64,000 bases of DNA. Source: Piscinibacter sp047602365. GTDB lineage: Bacteria; Pseudomonadota; Gammaproteobacteria; Burkholderiales; Burkholderiaceae_C. The stretch lies in the NCBI GenBank assembly GCA_047602365.1, contig JASGHM010000001.1, positions 186,001 through 250,000 of the forward strand, in the 5' to 3' direction. The notes below the pieces were generated by a model. The model worked only from the letters and a program-made list of their open reading frames with translations, had not been told where the DNA came from and ran no database searches. A program made the position numbers and the translations under genes. Shown here one piece after another: positions 9,067 to 18,218 of the stretch (positions within the stretch are counted from its first letter, which is position 1; every line of letters begins with the position of its first letter).

Positions 9067-9871
9067 TCACGCCCCCTGAAGGTAGCGCTTCGGCGGCGCG
9101 CCGAGCATCCGGCGGAACATGGTGGTGAAGGCCGCGACGCTCTCGTAGCCGAGGTCGATGGCGACGCGTGTCACCGCCTCGCCGCGGGCAAGGCGGGGGA
9201 GAGCCGCGAAGAGCGAGGCCTGCTGGCGCCATTCGGTGAGGCTGAGGCCGGTCTCGCGGCGGAAGGCGCGGGTAAAGGCGCGCCGGCTCATCGCGAGCTC
9301 GTCGGCCCAGTCGTCGATGCGGGCGGCGGGTGAGGGCGCCTCGATGAATTCGGCGGCAGAGCGCGGCCAGTCTCGGATCGGACGGCATGGCGAGGCCGAG
9401 CGGCTGTTCGGGCAGGCGCGGGATCTCGCGCAGCATCAGCGCCATGACGAGGCCGGCGCGGCTGGTCGGCTCGGGATCGTTCGGCAGGGTCACCGCCTCG
9501 ATGATCAGGGCACGCATCAGATCGGTGATGGCGACGACCCTGGTGACCTCCGGCAGGCCCTCGATGGCGCCGGGCGTCACGTAGACCGAGCGCATCTTCA
9601 CGTCGCCGAGGATCTCCACCTCGTGGAACACGCCGGCGGGGATCCAGAGGCCGTATTGCGGCGGCACGATCCAGCGCCCGGCATCGGTGACCACCACCAC
9701 CACGCCGTCGAGCGCGTTCATCAGCTGGCCGCGCGTGTGGTTGTGCCGCTTGATCCGCCAGCCGCCGGGATAGTCGCTGGCGAGCGCCACCGTCTCGCCG
9801 CTCGCCTGTTCGAGGAAGGTGCGGCGGGCGAGGTCGATGTCGATCTCGCGGGCGGGGTCGGGGCGGCGCAT
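9067..9871 (-). CDS. AraC family transcriptional regulator, one frameshift
   Basis: A two-part regulator. The N-terminal cupin-type sensor (HNHTRGQLMNALDGVVVV, then GLWIPAGVFHEVEI) is followed by an AraC DNA-binding domain with two helix-turn-helix units (MSRRAFTRAFRRETGLSLTEW and VTRVAIDLGYESVAAFTTMF). About 270 residues, typical for this family. An indel near 9,325-9,345 separates the two halves in different frames. The gene is divergent from the Fsr-type efflux gene at 10,005, 133 bases away, and may control it; that is inference from position only. Start at ATG 9,871; a TTG at 9,889 is possible. Confidence 0.8.
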
Positions 9872-10004
9872 GGTGTCGGGTTGGCCCAATCGCGAAAGAA
9901 ACTGACCAGATCACGCAAGCAGGACGGAGCGCAAGCCCTATCCTCAGCTTCCCGGCCGGATCGCCTTTCGGGGCGCCGGCCGATTTCAGGGATCGACCAC
10001 CATC

Positions 10005-11255
10005 ATGACCCATGCCGCAGCCCCCGCCGGCCGTTCCGCCAGCGACCAGACCGCCTTCACCATCATCGCGGCGCTGTCGTTCTCGCACCTGCTCAACGAC
10101 CTCATGCAGTCGCTGGTGCCGGCGATCTATCCGATCCTGAAGGACGAATTACGCTCTCGACTTCGGCCAGATCGGGCTGATCACGCTCGCCTTCCAGCTC
10201 ACGGCCTCGCTGTTCCAGCCGCTCGTCGGGCTCTACACCGACAAGCGTCCGCAGCCCTATTCGCTGGCCGTCGGCATGGGCTTCACGCTGGTCGGCCTGC
10301 TCCTCCTGTCGCATTCGCCAGCGCCTATCCGCTGATCCTGCTGATCGCCGCGGCGCTGGTCGGAATCGGCTCGTCGGTGTTCCATCCGGAGTCCTCGCGC
10401 ATGGCGCACGCTGGCCTCCGGCGGCCGGCACGGCCTCGCGCAGTCGCTGTTCCAGGTCGGCGGCAACTCCGGCTCGGCCATCGGGCCCGCTGCTCGCGGC
10501 CTTCATCGTCGTCCCGCACGGCCAGGGCAGCGTCGCCTGGTTCTCGGTCGTGGCGCTGGTCGCGATGGTCGTCCTGTTCCTGCGTCGGCGCGCTGGTACA
10601 TCCGCTCACCGGCGCCGCTCACGGCCGCGCGGCCGGCCACGCGTCGCCGCGCCGCTCGCCCTGTCGCGCGGCCGCGTCGTGTTCGCGATCTTCATCCTGC
10701 TGGCTGCTGATCTTCTCGAAGTACTTCTACCTCGTCGAGTCTGAGCAGCTACTACACCTTCTATCTGATCACAACGTTCGAGCGTGTCGGTCGCAGACCG
10801 CGCAGATCCTTCCTCTTCGTGTTCCTCGGCGCCGTGGCAGTCGGCACCATCGTCGGCGGGCCGATCGGCGACCGCTTCGGCCGCAAGTTCGTCATCTGGG
10901 TCTCGATCCTGGGCGTCGCTGCCGTTCACGCTGGTGCTGCCCTATGCGAGCCTGTTCTGGACCGGTGGTGCTCACCGTCGTCATCGGGCTGATCCTGGCC
11001 TCGGCCTTCTCGGCGATCATCGTCTACGCGCAGGAACTGGTGCCCGAGCAAGGTCGGGCCTCATCGCGGGCCTGTTCTTCGGCTTCGCCTTCGGCATGGG
11101 CGGCATCGGCGCCGCCGTGCTCGGCGATCGTGGCGGACTGGAAGGGCATCGAGTTCGTCTACCGGGTCTGCGCCTTCCTGCCGCTGATCGGCCTGCTCAC
11201 CGTCTTCCTGCCGGACATGGCGAAGGAGCGCGAAAAGGCGGCCGCCCGCGTCTAG
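10005..11255 (+). CDS. MFS transporter of the fosmidomycin-resistance (Fsr) type, frameshifted
   Basis: An inner-membrane drug/proton antiporter of about 410 residues with 12 helices. The start IIAALSFSHLLNDLMQSLVPAIYPILKDE, read in pieces, and the later SSVFHPESSRMA are highly characteristic of fosmidomycin resistance proteins. YYTFYLITTFERV, GTIVGGPIGDRFGRK and FFGFAFGMGGIGAAVLG follow in order. At least ten indels lie between 10,145 and 11,140. The stop TAG at 11,253-11,255 overlaps the stop of the convergent CDF gene in a shared CTAG. The compound exported here is unknown. Confidence 0.8.
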   Translation: MTHAAAPAGRSASDQTAFTIIAALSFSHLLNDLMQSLVPAIYPILKDELRSRLRPDRADHARLPAHGLAVPAARRALHRQASAALFAGRRHGLHAGRPAPPVAFASAYPLILLIAAALVGIGSSVFHPESSRMAHAGLRRPARPRAVAVPGRRQLRLGHRARCSRPSSSSRTARAASPGSRSWRWSRWSSCSCVGALVHPLTGAAHGRAAGHASPRRSPCRAAASCSRSSSCWLLIFSKYFYLVESEQLLHLLSDHNVRACRSQTAQILPLRVPRRRGSRHHRRRADRRPLRPQVRHLGLDPGRRCRSRWCCPMRACSGPVVLTVVIGLILASAFSAIIVYAQELVPEQGRASSRACSSASPSAWAASAPPCSAIVADWKGIEFVYRVCAFLPLIGLLTVFLPDMAKEREKAAARV

Positions 11256-12232
11256 ACGATCTCGTCGGGCTTCAGCGCGCAGGGCGTCGCGGGGTCGGTC
11301 TCCACCTGCAGCGTGACGTGGCCGATGCCGTGACGGGCGCGCAGCTCCCCGGCGAGCGCCATCAGCGCCGCGTCGCCGGGATGGCCGGCGGGCATGACCA
11401 GATGGGCGGTGAGCGCGATCTCGGTCGTGCCCATCGGCCAGATGTGCAGGTCGTGCAGGCTCTCGACGCCGGGCCGGGCGGCGATCAGCGCCCGGACGGC
11501 GGCCGCGTCGATGCCCGGCGGCACGGCGGCGAGCGACAGGACGAGGCTGTCGCGCAGCAGCCCCCAGGTGCTCCAGACGATCACCACGATGACGACGAGG
11601 CTGACCAGCGGGTCGAGCCAGAGCCAGCCGGTGGCGAGGATCGCCGCGCCCGCCAGCACGACGCCGGCGGAGACGGCGGCATCGGCCACCATGTGGAGAT
11701 AGGCGCCGCGGATGTTGAGGTCGTCCTTCGAGCCGGACGCGAAGAGCCAGGCGGTGACGCCGTTGATGGCGATGCCGATCGCGGCGACCACCATCACCGT
11801 GACGCTCGCCACCGGCTCCGGCGCGAAGAAACGCAGCACCGCCTCCCAGGCGATGGCGCCGGCGGCGACCAGCAGGAACACCGCGTTGAACAGGGCCGCG
11901 AGCACGGAGGAGGCCTTGAGGCCATAGGTATAGCGCGTCGAGGGCGCGCGCTTCGCCAGCACCGCCGCGACCCAGGCGACGACGAGGCCGAGCACGTCGG
12001 AGAGGTTGTGGCCGGCATCGGCGATCAGCGCCATGGAATTGGCGAGCCAGCCGTAGAAGGCCTCGATCACCACGAAACCGGTGTTCAGCACGATGCCGAT
12101 GGCGAAGGCGCGGCCGAATTCGGCGGGCGCGTGGGCATGGCCGCCGGGGCCGTGATGGTGCCCGTGGTGATGGTCGTGGCCGTGATGATGGTCGTGGCCG
12201 TGGCCGTCGTGATCGTGCGCGTGAGCCGTCAT
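11252..12232 (-). CDS. Cation diffusion facilitator metal exporter with His-rich N-terminus
   Basis: A six-helix inner-membrane antiporter that exports divalent metals (Zn, Co, Ni or Cd class) in exchange for protons. The first 34 residues are almost entirely His, Asp and Gly repeats, a likely metal-buffering segment. The transport site shows the two HxxxD pairs in DAGHNLSD and HMVADAAVS. A cytoplasmic C-terminal domain follows, with LHDLHIWPMG. At 326 residues it is normal length and intact. DmeF, CzcD and ZitB are the candidate subfamilies; the His-rich head favours a DmeF-like protein but does not prove it. No metal regulator gene is adjacent. Confidence 0.92.
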   Translation of the reverse strand: MTAHAHDHDGHGHDHHHGHDHHHGHHHGPGGHAHAPAEFGRAFAIGIVLNTGFVVIEAFYGWLANSMALIADAGHNLSDVLGLVVAWVAAVLAKRAPSTRYTYGLKASSVLAALFNAVFLLVAAGAIAWEAVLRFFAPEPVASVTVMVVAAIGIAINGVTAWLFASGSKDDLNIRGAYLHMVADAAVSAGVVLAGAAILATGWLWLDPLVSLVVIVVIVWSTWGLLRDSLVLSLAAVPPGIDAAAVRALIAARPGVESLHDLHIWPMGTTEIALTAHLVMPAGHPGDAALMALAGELRARHGIGHVTLQVETDPATPCALKPDEIV

Positions 12233-12365
12233 GGCGCGATCCTAGCGCGGCGACACGCGCGTCGCAGCATTTCCGGCCGGTTAAAAAAACCTTGATTTGT
12301 CACATTGCCCTCGGGGCATGCCGTGCTAGCGTTCGCTCCCGTCAATGCCAGCACAGGAGTCCGGC

Positions 12366-12782
12366 ATGAGCATCTTCAGCTCCATTCTCGACAAGATCCT
12401 TCCCGGCCGCGCCCAGGCGGCGCCGGCCCCCGGCGCGCCGCCCGCCGCCGGTGCCGCTCCGGCGGCTGCTCCCGCCGCGGGTTCCGCGGCTGCTCCGGCC
12501 GGCGCGCCCGCCGCCGGCGCCGCCCCGGTCGACGTGTCCGCCATGCTGACCGACCTCGCCGACAAGGCCGGCGAGACGCTCAACTGGAAGACCTCGATCG
12601 TCGACCTCCTGAAGCTGCTCAAGCTCGATTCGAGCCTCACCGCCCGCAAGGAACTCGCCAAGGAGCTGAAATATACCGGCTCCACCGACGATACCGCGAC
12701 GATGAACGTCTGGCTGATCAAGGAAGTGATGAAGAAGCTCGCCGAGAATGGCGGCAAGGTTCCGGACGAACTGAAGCACTGA
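12366..12782 (+). CDS. DUF3597 family protein
   Basis: The start ATG at 12,366 follows AGGAGTCCGGC and opens MSIFSSILDKILPG. Residues about 17-55 are an Ala/Pro-rich low-complexity linker. The C-terminal 80 residues (VDVSAMLTDLADKAGETLNW, then DSSLTARKELAKELKY) match DUF3597, a small predicted helical domain of unknown function. In other proteins this domain often sits next to muramidase-like domains, hinting at the cell envelope, but this protein has no signal peptide. 138 residues. An upstream in-frame ATG at 12,345 has no ribosome binding site. Confidence 0.8.
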   Translation: MSIFSSILDKILPGRAQAAPAPGAPPAAGAAPAAAPAAGSAAAPAGAPAAGAAPVDVSAMLTDLADKAGETLNWKTSIVDLLKLLKLDSSLTARKELAKELKYTGSTDDTATMNVWLIKEVMKKLAENGGKVPDELKH

Positions 12783-12809
12783 GCCTCCGTCCTTCGCGCA
12801 ATCGCGTGG

Positions 12810-12833
12810 CGCCGCCGGAGCGATCCGGCGGCG
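12810..12833. terminator. Hairpin between convergent genes
   Basis: CGCCGCCGG and CCGGCGGCG form a perfect nine-base-pair stem around AGCGAT. It lies 28 bases after the DUF3597 stop and just before the end of the convergent channel gene. No long T-tract follows on either side, so termination is possible but not certain. Confidence 0.4.
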
Positions 12834-12841
12834 TCGCCGTT

Positions 12842-13645
12842 TCAGGGCGCGCTGCGCGCGGCGATGTCGGCGCGCAGCGCCGTCACCTCGCGCATCAGGG
12901 CGTCGATCCGCTCGGCCATCGCGGCATCGGAGCCGGCGGGGTGGGTCAGTTTCGGCCCGGCCGCGTCGGTCTCCTCGTCGAGGGCGGTCACCACCACGCC
13001 GATGAACAGGTTGAGCGCCATGAAGGCCGACACCACCATGAAGGTGATGACGTAGACGAAGCCGAGCGCGTGGCCCTTCTCGTTCAGCGGCTTGACGATG
13101 CTGCCGACCCAGTCGTCGAAGGTCATGGCCTGGAACAGCGTGAAGCTGGAGGTGCCGAGCGTGCCGAACAGTTCCGGATTGGTGGTGCCGAACAGCTTCG
13201 TGCCGATGACCGCGAAGACGTAGAAGATCAGGCAGAGCAGCAGGGCGATCGAGCCCATGCCGGGCAGGGCGTGGATGAGGCCGGCCACCACCCGCCGGAG
13301 CGAGGGAATGGCGGTGACGAGGCGCAACACCCGCAGCACGCGGAGCGCCCGCAGCACGGAGAGCGCGCCGGTCGCCGGCACGATGGCGATGCCCACCACG
13401 ACGAGATCGAAGACGCTCCAGGGGTCGCGCAGGAACTGCCGGCCGTGAACCGCCATGCGGGCGATCAGCTCGACGATGAAGACGGCGAGGATCACCCGGT
13501 CGGCGGCTTCCAGCAGCGGGCCGAAGGCCGCCACCGCCCGCGGGCTGGTCTGCAGGCCCATGGTCACGGCGTTGAGGGCGATGAGCATGATGATCACCCG
13601 CTCGAAGCGCGGATGGGCGATGAGGCGGGCGAGCTGCTGGAACAT
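12842..13645 (-). CDS. Bacterial voltage-gated cation channel (ion transporter)
   Basis: A 267-residue single-domain six-helix channel like NaChBac. S4 (about residues 94-112) carries arginines every third position (R99, R102, R105, R108). The pore loop reads TFDDW at residues 165-169, where characterised sodium channels have TLESW. S6 has ALNLFIGVVVTAL, and the tail from about 230 to 262 is a predicted coiled coil for tetramer assembly. The ATG at 13,645 has GGAGGT five bases upstream. The frame is intact. Which ion passes cannot be told; the Asp pair in the filter makes the usual sodium assignment uncertain. Confidence 0.88.
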   Translation of the reverse strand: MFQQLARLIAHPRFERVIIMLIALNAVTMGLQTSPRAVAAFGPLLEAADRVILAVFIVELIARMAVHGRQFLRDPWSVFDLVVVGIAIVPATGALSVLRALRVLRVLRLVTAIPSLRRVVAGLIHALPGMGSIALLLCLIFYVFAVIGTKLFGTTNPELFGTLGTSSFTLFQAMTFDDWVGSIVKPLNEKGHALGFVYVITFMVVSAFMALNLFIGVVVTALDEETDAAGPKLTHPAGSDAAMAERIDALMREVTALRADIAARSAP

Positions 13646-13775
13646 GGGACCTCCGAATCCGGTTCCGAGATTCCACCGGCCGCGGCGGGCCGTCCAGATT
13701 CGCGGTACTACGGGATGGGGCGGAGACGCGGGTTTCCCACACAGGTCTGCGGGTGGAAGGTGCCAGGGGCGAATT

Positions 13776-14633
13776 TCAGTTCCGCAGCACGATGCAGGCG
13801 CCGCCGGCGCCGCGGATGCGCTCGCAGAGGGCATCGGCCGCCCGCCGCGAGGGGGCGGGTGCGCGGACCCGGTAATAGGTCGCGCGGCCGAAGCTCCGGA
13901 GGCGCGAGCCGAGGATCATCGGCTGGACGCCGGCAAGGAGGCCGGAAAGGCGCGCGCGGGCCCGGGCATAGCTCGCCAGCGCCACCGAGCGCGAGAAATG
14001 GCCGGCGAGCTGCACGCCCCAGGGCGCGAAGGGCCCTTCGGCGATGGCCGGCGTGCCGGCGCCGCCGGGCCGGCGGATATGCGCCGTCACCATCAGGCAG
14101 GTCTGCGGCGGCATGTCGTGCGCGGCGCCGGAGGGCGGGGCGGCGCGGCGGCTCTCCTCCAGCCAGGATTCGGCCGAACGGCCGGTGATCTTCCAGACAT
14201 AGTCCTGCGTCTCCGCCGGCAGGGACCGGCCGTCGAGGAAGCCCTGCACCCGGTTCGGCCCGGCATTGTAGGCGGCCGCCGCGAGGCCCCAGTTGCCGAA
14301 GCGCCGCATCAGCTCGGCGAGGAAGGCGGCGGAATGGGCGATCGCCTGTTCGGGATCGAAGGGATCGGCAAGGCCGCGCTCGGCCGCCGTGCCGGGCATG
14401 AACTGCGCGACGCCCTGTGCGCCGGCCGGACTGACGGCCCGCGGGCGAAAGCCGCTCTCGGCGAAGATCAGCCGGGTGAAGAAATGGACGGGCAGGCCGC
14501 GCGTGCGTGCGCCATGCTCGATGAGGCGACAGAGCGTCTGTTCCAGCGTCTCGCCGTCGGCCTGGGCCAGCGCCGGGCGGATCGCGGCGCCGGCGATCAT
14601 CAGGACCAGGACGAGCGCGGCGAGCCGGGCCAT
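13776..14633 (-). CDS. Lytic transglycosylase with C-terminal SPOR-like domain
   Basis: A periplasmic peptidoglycan-cleaving enzyme. A signal peptide (about residues 1-23) is followed by an SLT domain with the catalytic Glu in FAESGFRPRAVSPAGAQGVA, then QFMPGTA and AAAYNAGPNRVQGFL. The last 75 residues (GVQLAGHFSRSVALASYARA and onward) look like a SPOR-type glycan-binding domain, which targets denuded septal peptidoglycan. 285 residues, intact. Cysteines are few. It ends six bases downstream of the EamA gene, in the same direction. Confidence 0.85.
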   Translation of the reverse strand: MARLAALVLVLMIAGAAIRPALAQADGETLEQTLCRLIEHGARTRGLPVHFFTRLIFAESGFRPRAVSPAGAQGVAQFMPGTAAERGLADPFDPEQAIAHSAAFLAELMRRFGNWGLAAAAYNAGPNRVQGFLDGRSLPAETQDYVWKITGRSAESWLEESRRAAPPSGAAHDMPPQTCLMVTAHIRRPGGAGTPAIAEGPFAPWGVQLAGHFSRSVALASYARARARLSGLLAGVQPMILGSRLRSFGRATYYRVRAPAPSRRAADALCERIRGAGGACIVLRN

Positions 14634-14639
14634 GAGCCG

Positions 14640-15497
14640 TCAGGTCCGCCGACGCTTCGGCGCCAGCACCGCCAGCGCCACGCCGGCGAGGATCAGCGCC
14701 GCCGAGACGACGAGATGGAGGGTCAGCGGCTCGCCGAGCAGCGCCGCCGCGCCGCCCGCCGCGATCACCGGCACGGTGAGCTGGACGACGGCGGCTTCCG
14801 CGCCGCTCAGCAGAGCGACCGCCCGGTACCAGACGACATAGCCGAGCCCGGAGGCGAGCGCGCCGGAGGCGACCGCCGCCGCGAGACCGGTCGGCGAGAC
14901 GTCCTCGGTGAAGAAGGCTGCCGCCAGCATGGCGAGGCCGAGCGGCGCCGAGCGCAGGAAATTGCCGGCGGTGGCGCCGACCGGATCGGTCTCGCCGCGC
15001 CCGCGCAGCGAATAGACGCCCCAGGCGACGCCGGAGGCCATCATCAGCACGGAGGCGAGCGGATCGGGCGCGCCGAGGCGCGGGAAGACCAGCGCGACGA
15101 AACCGCCCATGGCCGCGACGATGCCGAGCCATTCGAGGATGCCCGGCCGCTCGCCGCGGAGGATCGACCAGGAGATCATGGTGATCTGCACCAGCGCGAA
15201 CAGGATCAGCGCGCCGACCGCCGCGCCGAGCGTGACATAGGCGGCGGAGAAGAACACCGCATAGGCGGTGAGCGCCAAAGCCGAGATCCAGCTGCCGGGC
15301 ATGACGCGCCGGCCGGCGCCATCGGCCACCAGCCCGCCGCCGCGTCCGGCGACCAGCGCGAGCATCGCCGCCGCCGAGACGAGGCGGATGCCGGTGAAGG
15401 CGAGGGGGCCCATCACGCCGTCGAGAAGGCCGAGGCGGGCGAGCAGCGAATTGGCGGCGAAGGCCACCATGGCGACGGCGGTGAGAAGCAGCGGCAT
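14640..15497 (-). CDS. EamA/DMT family transporter
   Basis: An inner-membrane protein of 285 residues with about ten hydrophobic helices arranged as two EamA repeats, for example FAANSLLARLGL in the first and VPVIAAGGAAALLGEPLTL in the second. Family members export amino acids or other small metabolites; the substrate is unknown. It is intact and reads into the lytic transglycosylase gene. The 273 bases upstream (15,498-15,770) contain nothing else that I can support. Confidence 0.88.
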   Translation of the reverse strand: MPLLLTAVAMVAFAANSLLARLGLLDGVMGPLAFTGIRLVSAAAMLALVAGRGGGLVADGAGRRVMPGSWISALALTAYAVFFSAAYVTLGAAVGALILFALVQITMISWSILRGERPGILEWLGIVAAMGGFVALVFPRLGAPDPLASVLMMASGVAWGVYSLRGRGETDPVGATAGNFLRSAPLGLAMLAAAFFTEDVSPTGLAAAVASGALASGLGYVVWYRAVALLSGAEAAVVQLTVPVIAAGGAAALLGEPLTLHLVVSAALILAGVALAVLAPKRRRT

Positions 15498-15770
15498 GCG
15501 GCGAAATTACGCAAGGTCGGCGGGGGATGCCAGCGTCAAGGCGGGCCGATGTCGCATGGCGGGCGTCGCCATGGTGCGAAGCCGAGTGAAAAGACGTGTC
15601 CAAGCATCCACGGCTTCAGGCTGTGGAGTGTTCCGAGATCTGTCGCTTCCAGGCCAAGTGTTGGCGGCGTGCAGCCAAAGCCTCGCCCCTCACCAAATCT
15701 CAACACTCGCCCGTCATGGTCGCTCGGGACGGTGCGCCGGCAGGAGCCGCGCCGGGTGGTGTCGGGATCG

Positions 15771-16829
15771 ATGCAGGGCTTGAGGACATCCGTCTACAAG
15801 GCGGGGCTGGAGACGCTCTGGCTGACGGGGGCGCACCGGGCGTTGCGGCCCGTGTTCGGCGGCGTCGGCGCGATCCTCATGCTGCATCACGTGCGCCCGG
15901 CGAGCGAGCGCGAGTTCGCGCCCAACGCGCTGCTCGAGGTGACGCCGGACTATCTCGAAAGCGTCATCGAGCGGGTTCGCGCGGAAGGGTTCGAGACCGT
16001 CTCGCTGGACGAGGCGCGCCGCCGCCTCGTCGCCGGCTCGCCGGACGAGCGGCCCTTCGTTGCCTTCACCTTCGACGACGGCTATCGCGACAATGCCGAA
16101 TTCGCCTGGCCGATCCTGAAGCGGCTCGGCGTGCCCTTCGCGGTCTATCTGCCGACCGCCTTCATCGACCAGGAGGGCGAGCTCTGGTGGCTGGTGCTGG
16201 AGGACACGATCCGCACCCAGCGCTCGGTGACCGCGCAGATCGCCGGCCGGACCGTCCATTTCGACTGCTCGACCCCGGTTCTGAAGCGCGAGGCCTGGCG
16301 CGAGATCTACTGGTGGCTGCGCTCGCTGCCCGAGACGAACCTGCGCGCCTATGTCCGCGAGCTCGCCTGCCGCCACGGCCTCGATTTCCGCGACACCTGC
16401 CGCCGCCTCTGCATGACCTGGGACGAGGTGAGGGCGCTCGCCGCCGATCCGCTGGTGACGATCGGCGCCCACACGGTCAACCATTACATGCTGGCGAAAT
16501 TCGACAGCGACACCGCGCGCGCCGAGATGCTCGGCTCGCGCCAGCGGATCGAGCGGGAGATCGGCCGGCCGGTCGTCCATTTCGCCTATCCGGTCGGCGA
16601 TCCGACCTCGGCCGGCCCGCGCGAGTTCGCGCTCGCCGCCGCATGCGGCTTCGAGACGGCGGTGACGACCCGTCCCGGCCTCGTCTATGGCGAGCATCGC
16701 GACCATCTGACCGCCCTTCCGCGCGTGTCGCTGAACGGCGAATACCAGTCGCTGCGCTATCTCGACGTGCTGCTTTCCGGCGCGCCCTTCGCCTTTTTCA
16801 ACCGGTTCCGGCGGGTCAACGCCGCCTGA
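15771..16829 (+). CDS. Polysaccharide deacetylase family protein
   Basis: A NodB-homology carbohydrate esterase, about 352 residues. The metal-binding motif TFDDGYRDN is near residue 100, and GAHTVNHYML and HFAYPVGDP further on give the other two conserved blocks. The tail GEYQSLRYLDVLLSGAP is common in alphaproteobacterial members. There is no obvious signal peptide. The ATG at 15,771 has only a weak ribosome binding site; a GTG at 15,762 is an alternative. The frame is open far upstream, but that part is the antisense of the EamA gene and is not coding. Confidence 0.85.
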   Translation: MQGLRTSVYKAGLETLWLTGAHRALRPVFGGVGAILMLHHVRPASEREFAPNALLEVTPDYLESVIERVRAEGFETVSLDEARRRLVAGSPDERPFVAFTFDDGYRDNAEFAWPILKRLGVPFAVYLPTAFIDQEGELWWLVLEDTIRTQRSVTAQIAGRTVHFDCSTPVLKREAWREIYWWLRSLPETNLRAYVRELACRHGLDFRDTCRRLCMTWDEVRALAADPLVTIGAHTVNHYMLAKFDSDTARAEMLGSRQRIEREIGRPVVHFAYPVGDPTSAGPREFALAAACGFETAVTTRPGLVYGEHRDHLTALPRVSLNGEYQSLRYLDVLLSGAPFAFFNRFRRVNAA

Positions 16830-16949
16830 TCGGCCTTTTCGGGGATATCCGCAAATTCCGCCGCGGGCCCGTCGCGATTGAGCCTAAATCGGATAGTTTA
16901 GGTCCGCGACGGCCGCGCCCCGCGGACCGCCACTCTTCTGAACGGCCCG

Positions 16950-18218
16950 ATGTCAGACCCGACCGGAACGCGACCTTTCTCCGCCTTCGAATGGATGCTC
17001 TCGCTGCGTTACCTGCGCGCGCGCCGCAAGGAGGGATTCATCTCGGTGATCGCCGGGTTCTCCTTCATCGGCATTATGCTGGGGGTGGCGACCCTGATCA
17101 TCGTGATGGCGGTGATGAACGGCTTCCGCAAGGAACTGCTCGGCAAGATCCTCGGCGTGCAGGGCCACATGGTGCTGCAGCCGATCGACACGCCGCTGAC
17201 CGATTTCGCCGAGGTCGCCGACCGGCTGATGCGCCTGCCGGGCATCCGGCTCGCCGCGCCCGTGGTGGAGGGGCAGGCGCTGGCCTCCTCGCCGTTCAAT
17301 GCGGGCGGCGCCATCGTGCGCGGCATGCGGGCGGCCGACATCCGCCGCCTGCCGCTGATCGCCGGCAACATCAAGCAGGGCGGCATCGAGGATTTCGACA
17401 CGGTCGAGGGCGTGATGGTCGGCCAGCGGCTGGCGGCGCAGCTCTCGCTGCGGCTCGGCGACACGCTGACACTGGTCTCGCCGCGCGGCGCGCCGACCCC
17501 GATGGGCATGACGCCGCGCATCAAGGGCTATCCGATCGTGGCGATCTTCGAGGTCGGCATGACGGAATACGATTCCGCCTTCGTGTTCATGCCGTTCGCC
17601 GAGGCGCAGGCCTATTTCAACCGCGAGGCCGACGCCTCCTCGGTCGAGGTCTATACCGACAATCCCGACCGCATCGACCAATACCGCCGCCTCGTCTCGG
17701 AACGGGTCGAGCGGCCGGTCTTCATCGTCGACTGGCGCCAGCGCAACGCCTCGTTCTTCTCCGCCCTGCAGGTGGAGCGCAACGTCATGTTCATGATCCT
17801 CACCCTGATCGTGCTGGTGGCCACCCTCAACATCATTTCCGGCCTGATCATGCTGGTGAAGGACAAAGGGCGCGACATCGCGATCCTCCGGACCATGGGC
17901 GCGACGCGCGGCGCCATCATGCGGGTGTTCCTGATCACCGGCGCCTCGATCGGCGTCGTCGGCACGCTCGCCGGCTTCGCGCTCGGCGTCGTCATCTGCC
18001 TCAACATCGAGAAGATCCAGGAATTCGTCTCCTGGGTCTCCGGCACGACGCTGTGGGACCCGACGGTGCGCTTCCTGACGCAGATCCCGGCGGACATGTC
18101 GACCGGTGAGACGCTGGCCGTGCTGTTCATGGCGCTGGCGCTGTCGCTGATCGCGACGCTCTATCCGTCCTGGCGGGCGGCGCGCCTCGATCCGGTGGAG
18201 GCCCTGCGCTATGAGTGA
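16950..18218 (+). CDS. lolC: Lipoprotein-releasing ABC transporter permease LolC/LolE family
   Basis: A 422-residue inner-membrane permease that, with LolD, extracts outer-membrane lipoproteins for LolA. It has the FtsX/MacB layout: an N-terminal helix (GFSFIGIMLGVATLIIVMAV), a large periplasmic domain (about residues 50-270), then three helices beginning at MILTLIVLVATLNIISGLIM. KDKGRDIAILRTMGATRGAI is the cytoplasmic coupling segment that meets LolD, and the end YPSWRAARLDPVEALRYE is typical. The stop overlaps the lolD start by eight bases. Alphaproteobacteria often have one such permease rather than a C/E pair, as seen here. Confidence 0.93.
   Translation: MSDPTGTRPFSAFEWMLSLRYLRARRKEGFISVIAGFSFIGIMLGVATLIIVMAVMNGFRKELLGKILGVQGHMVLQPIDTPLTDFAEVADRLMRLPGIRLAAPVVEGQALASSPFNAGGAIVRGMRAADIRRLPLIAGNIKQGGIEDFDTVEGVMVGQRLAAQLSLRLGDTLTLVSPRGAPTPMGMTPRIKGYPIVAIFEVGMTEYDSAFVFMPFAEAQAYFNREADASSVEVYTDNPDRIDQYRRLVSERVERPVFIVDWRQRNASFFSALQVERNVMFMILTLIVLVATLNIISGLIMLVKDKGRDIAILRTMGATRGAIMRVFLITGASIGVVGTLAGFALGVVICLNIEKIQEFVSWVSGTTLWDPTVRFLTQIPADMSTGETLAVLFMALALSLIATLYPSWRAARLDPVEALRYE

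Noticed and set aside
13455..15770. A very long plus-strand open frame running into the polysaccharide deacetylase gene.
   Set aside because: It is antisense to the lytic transglycosylase and EamA genes, has high-GC low-complexity composition (many Arg, Gly, Ala) and no family features. The real start is near 15,771.
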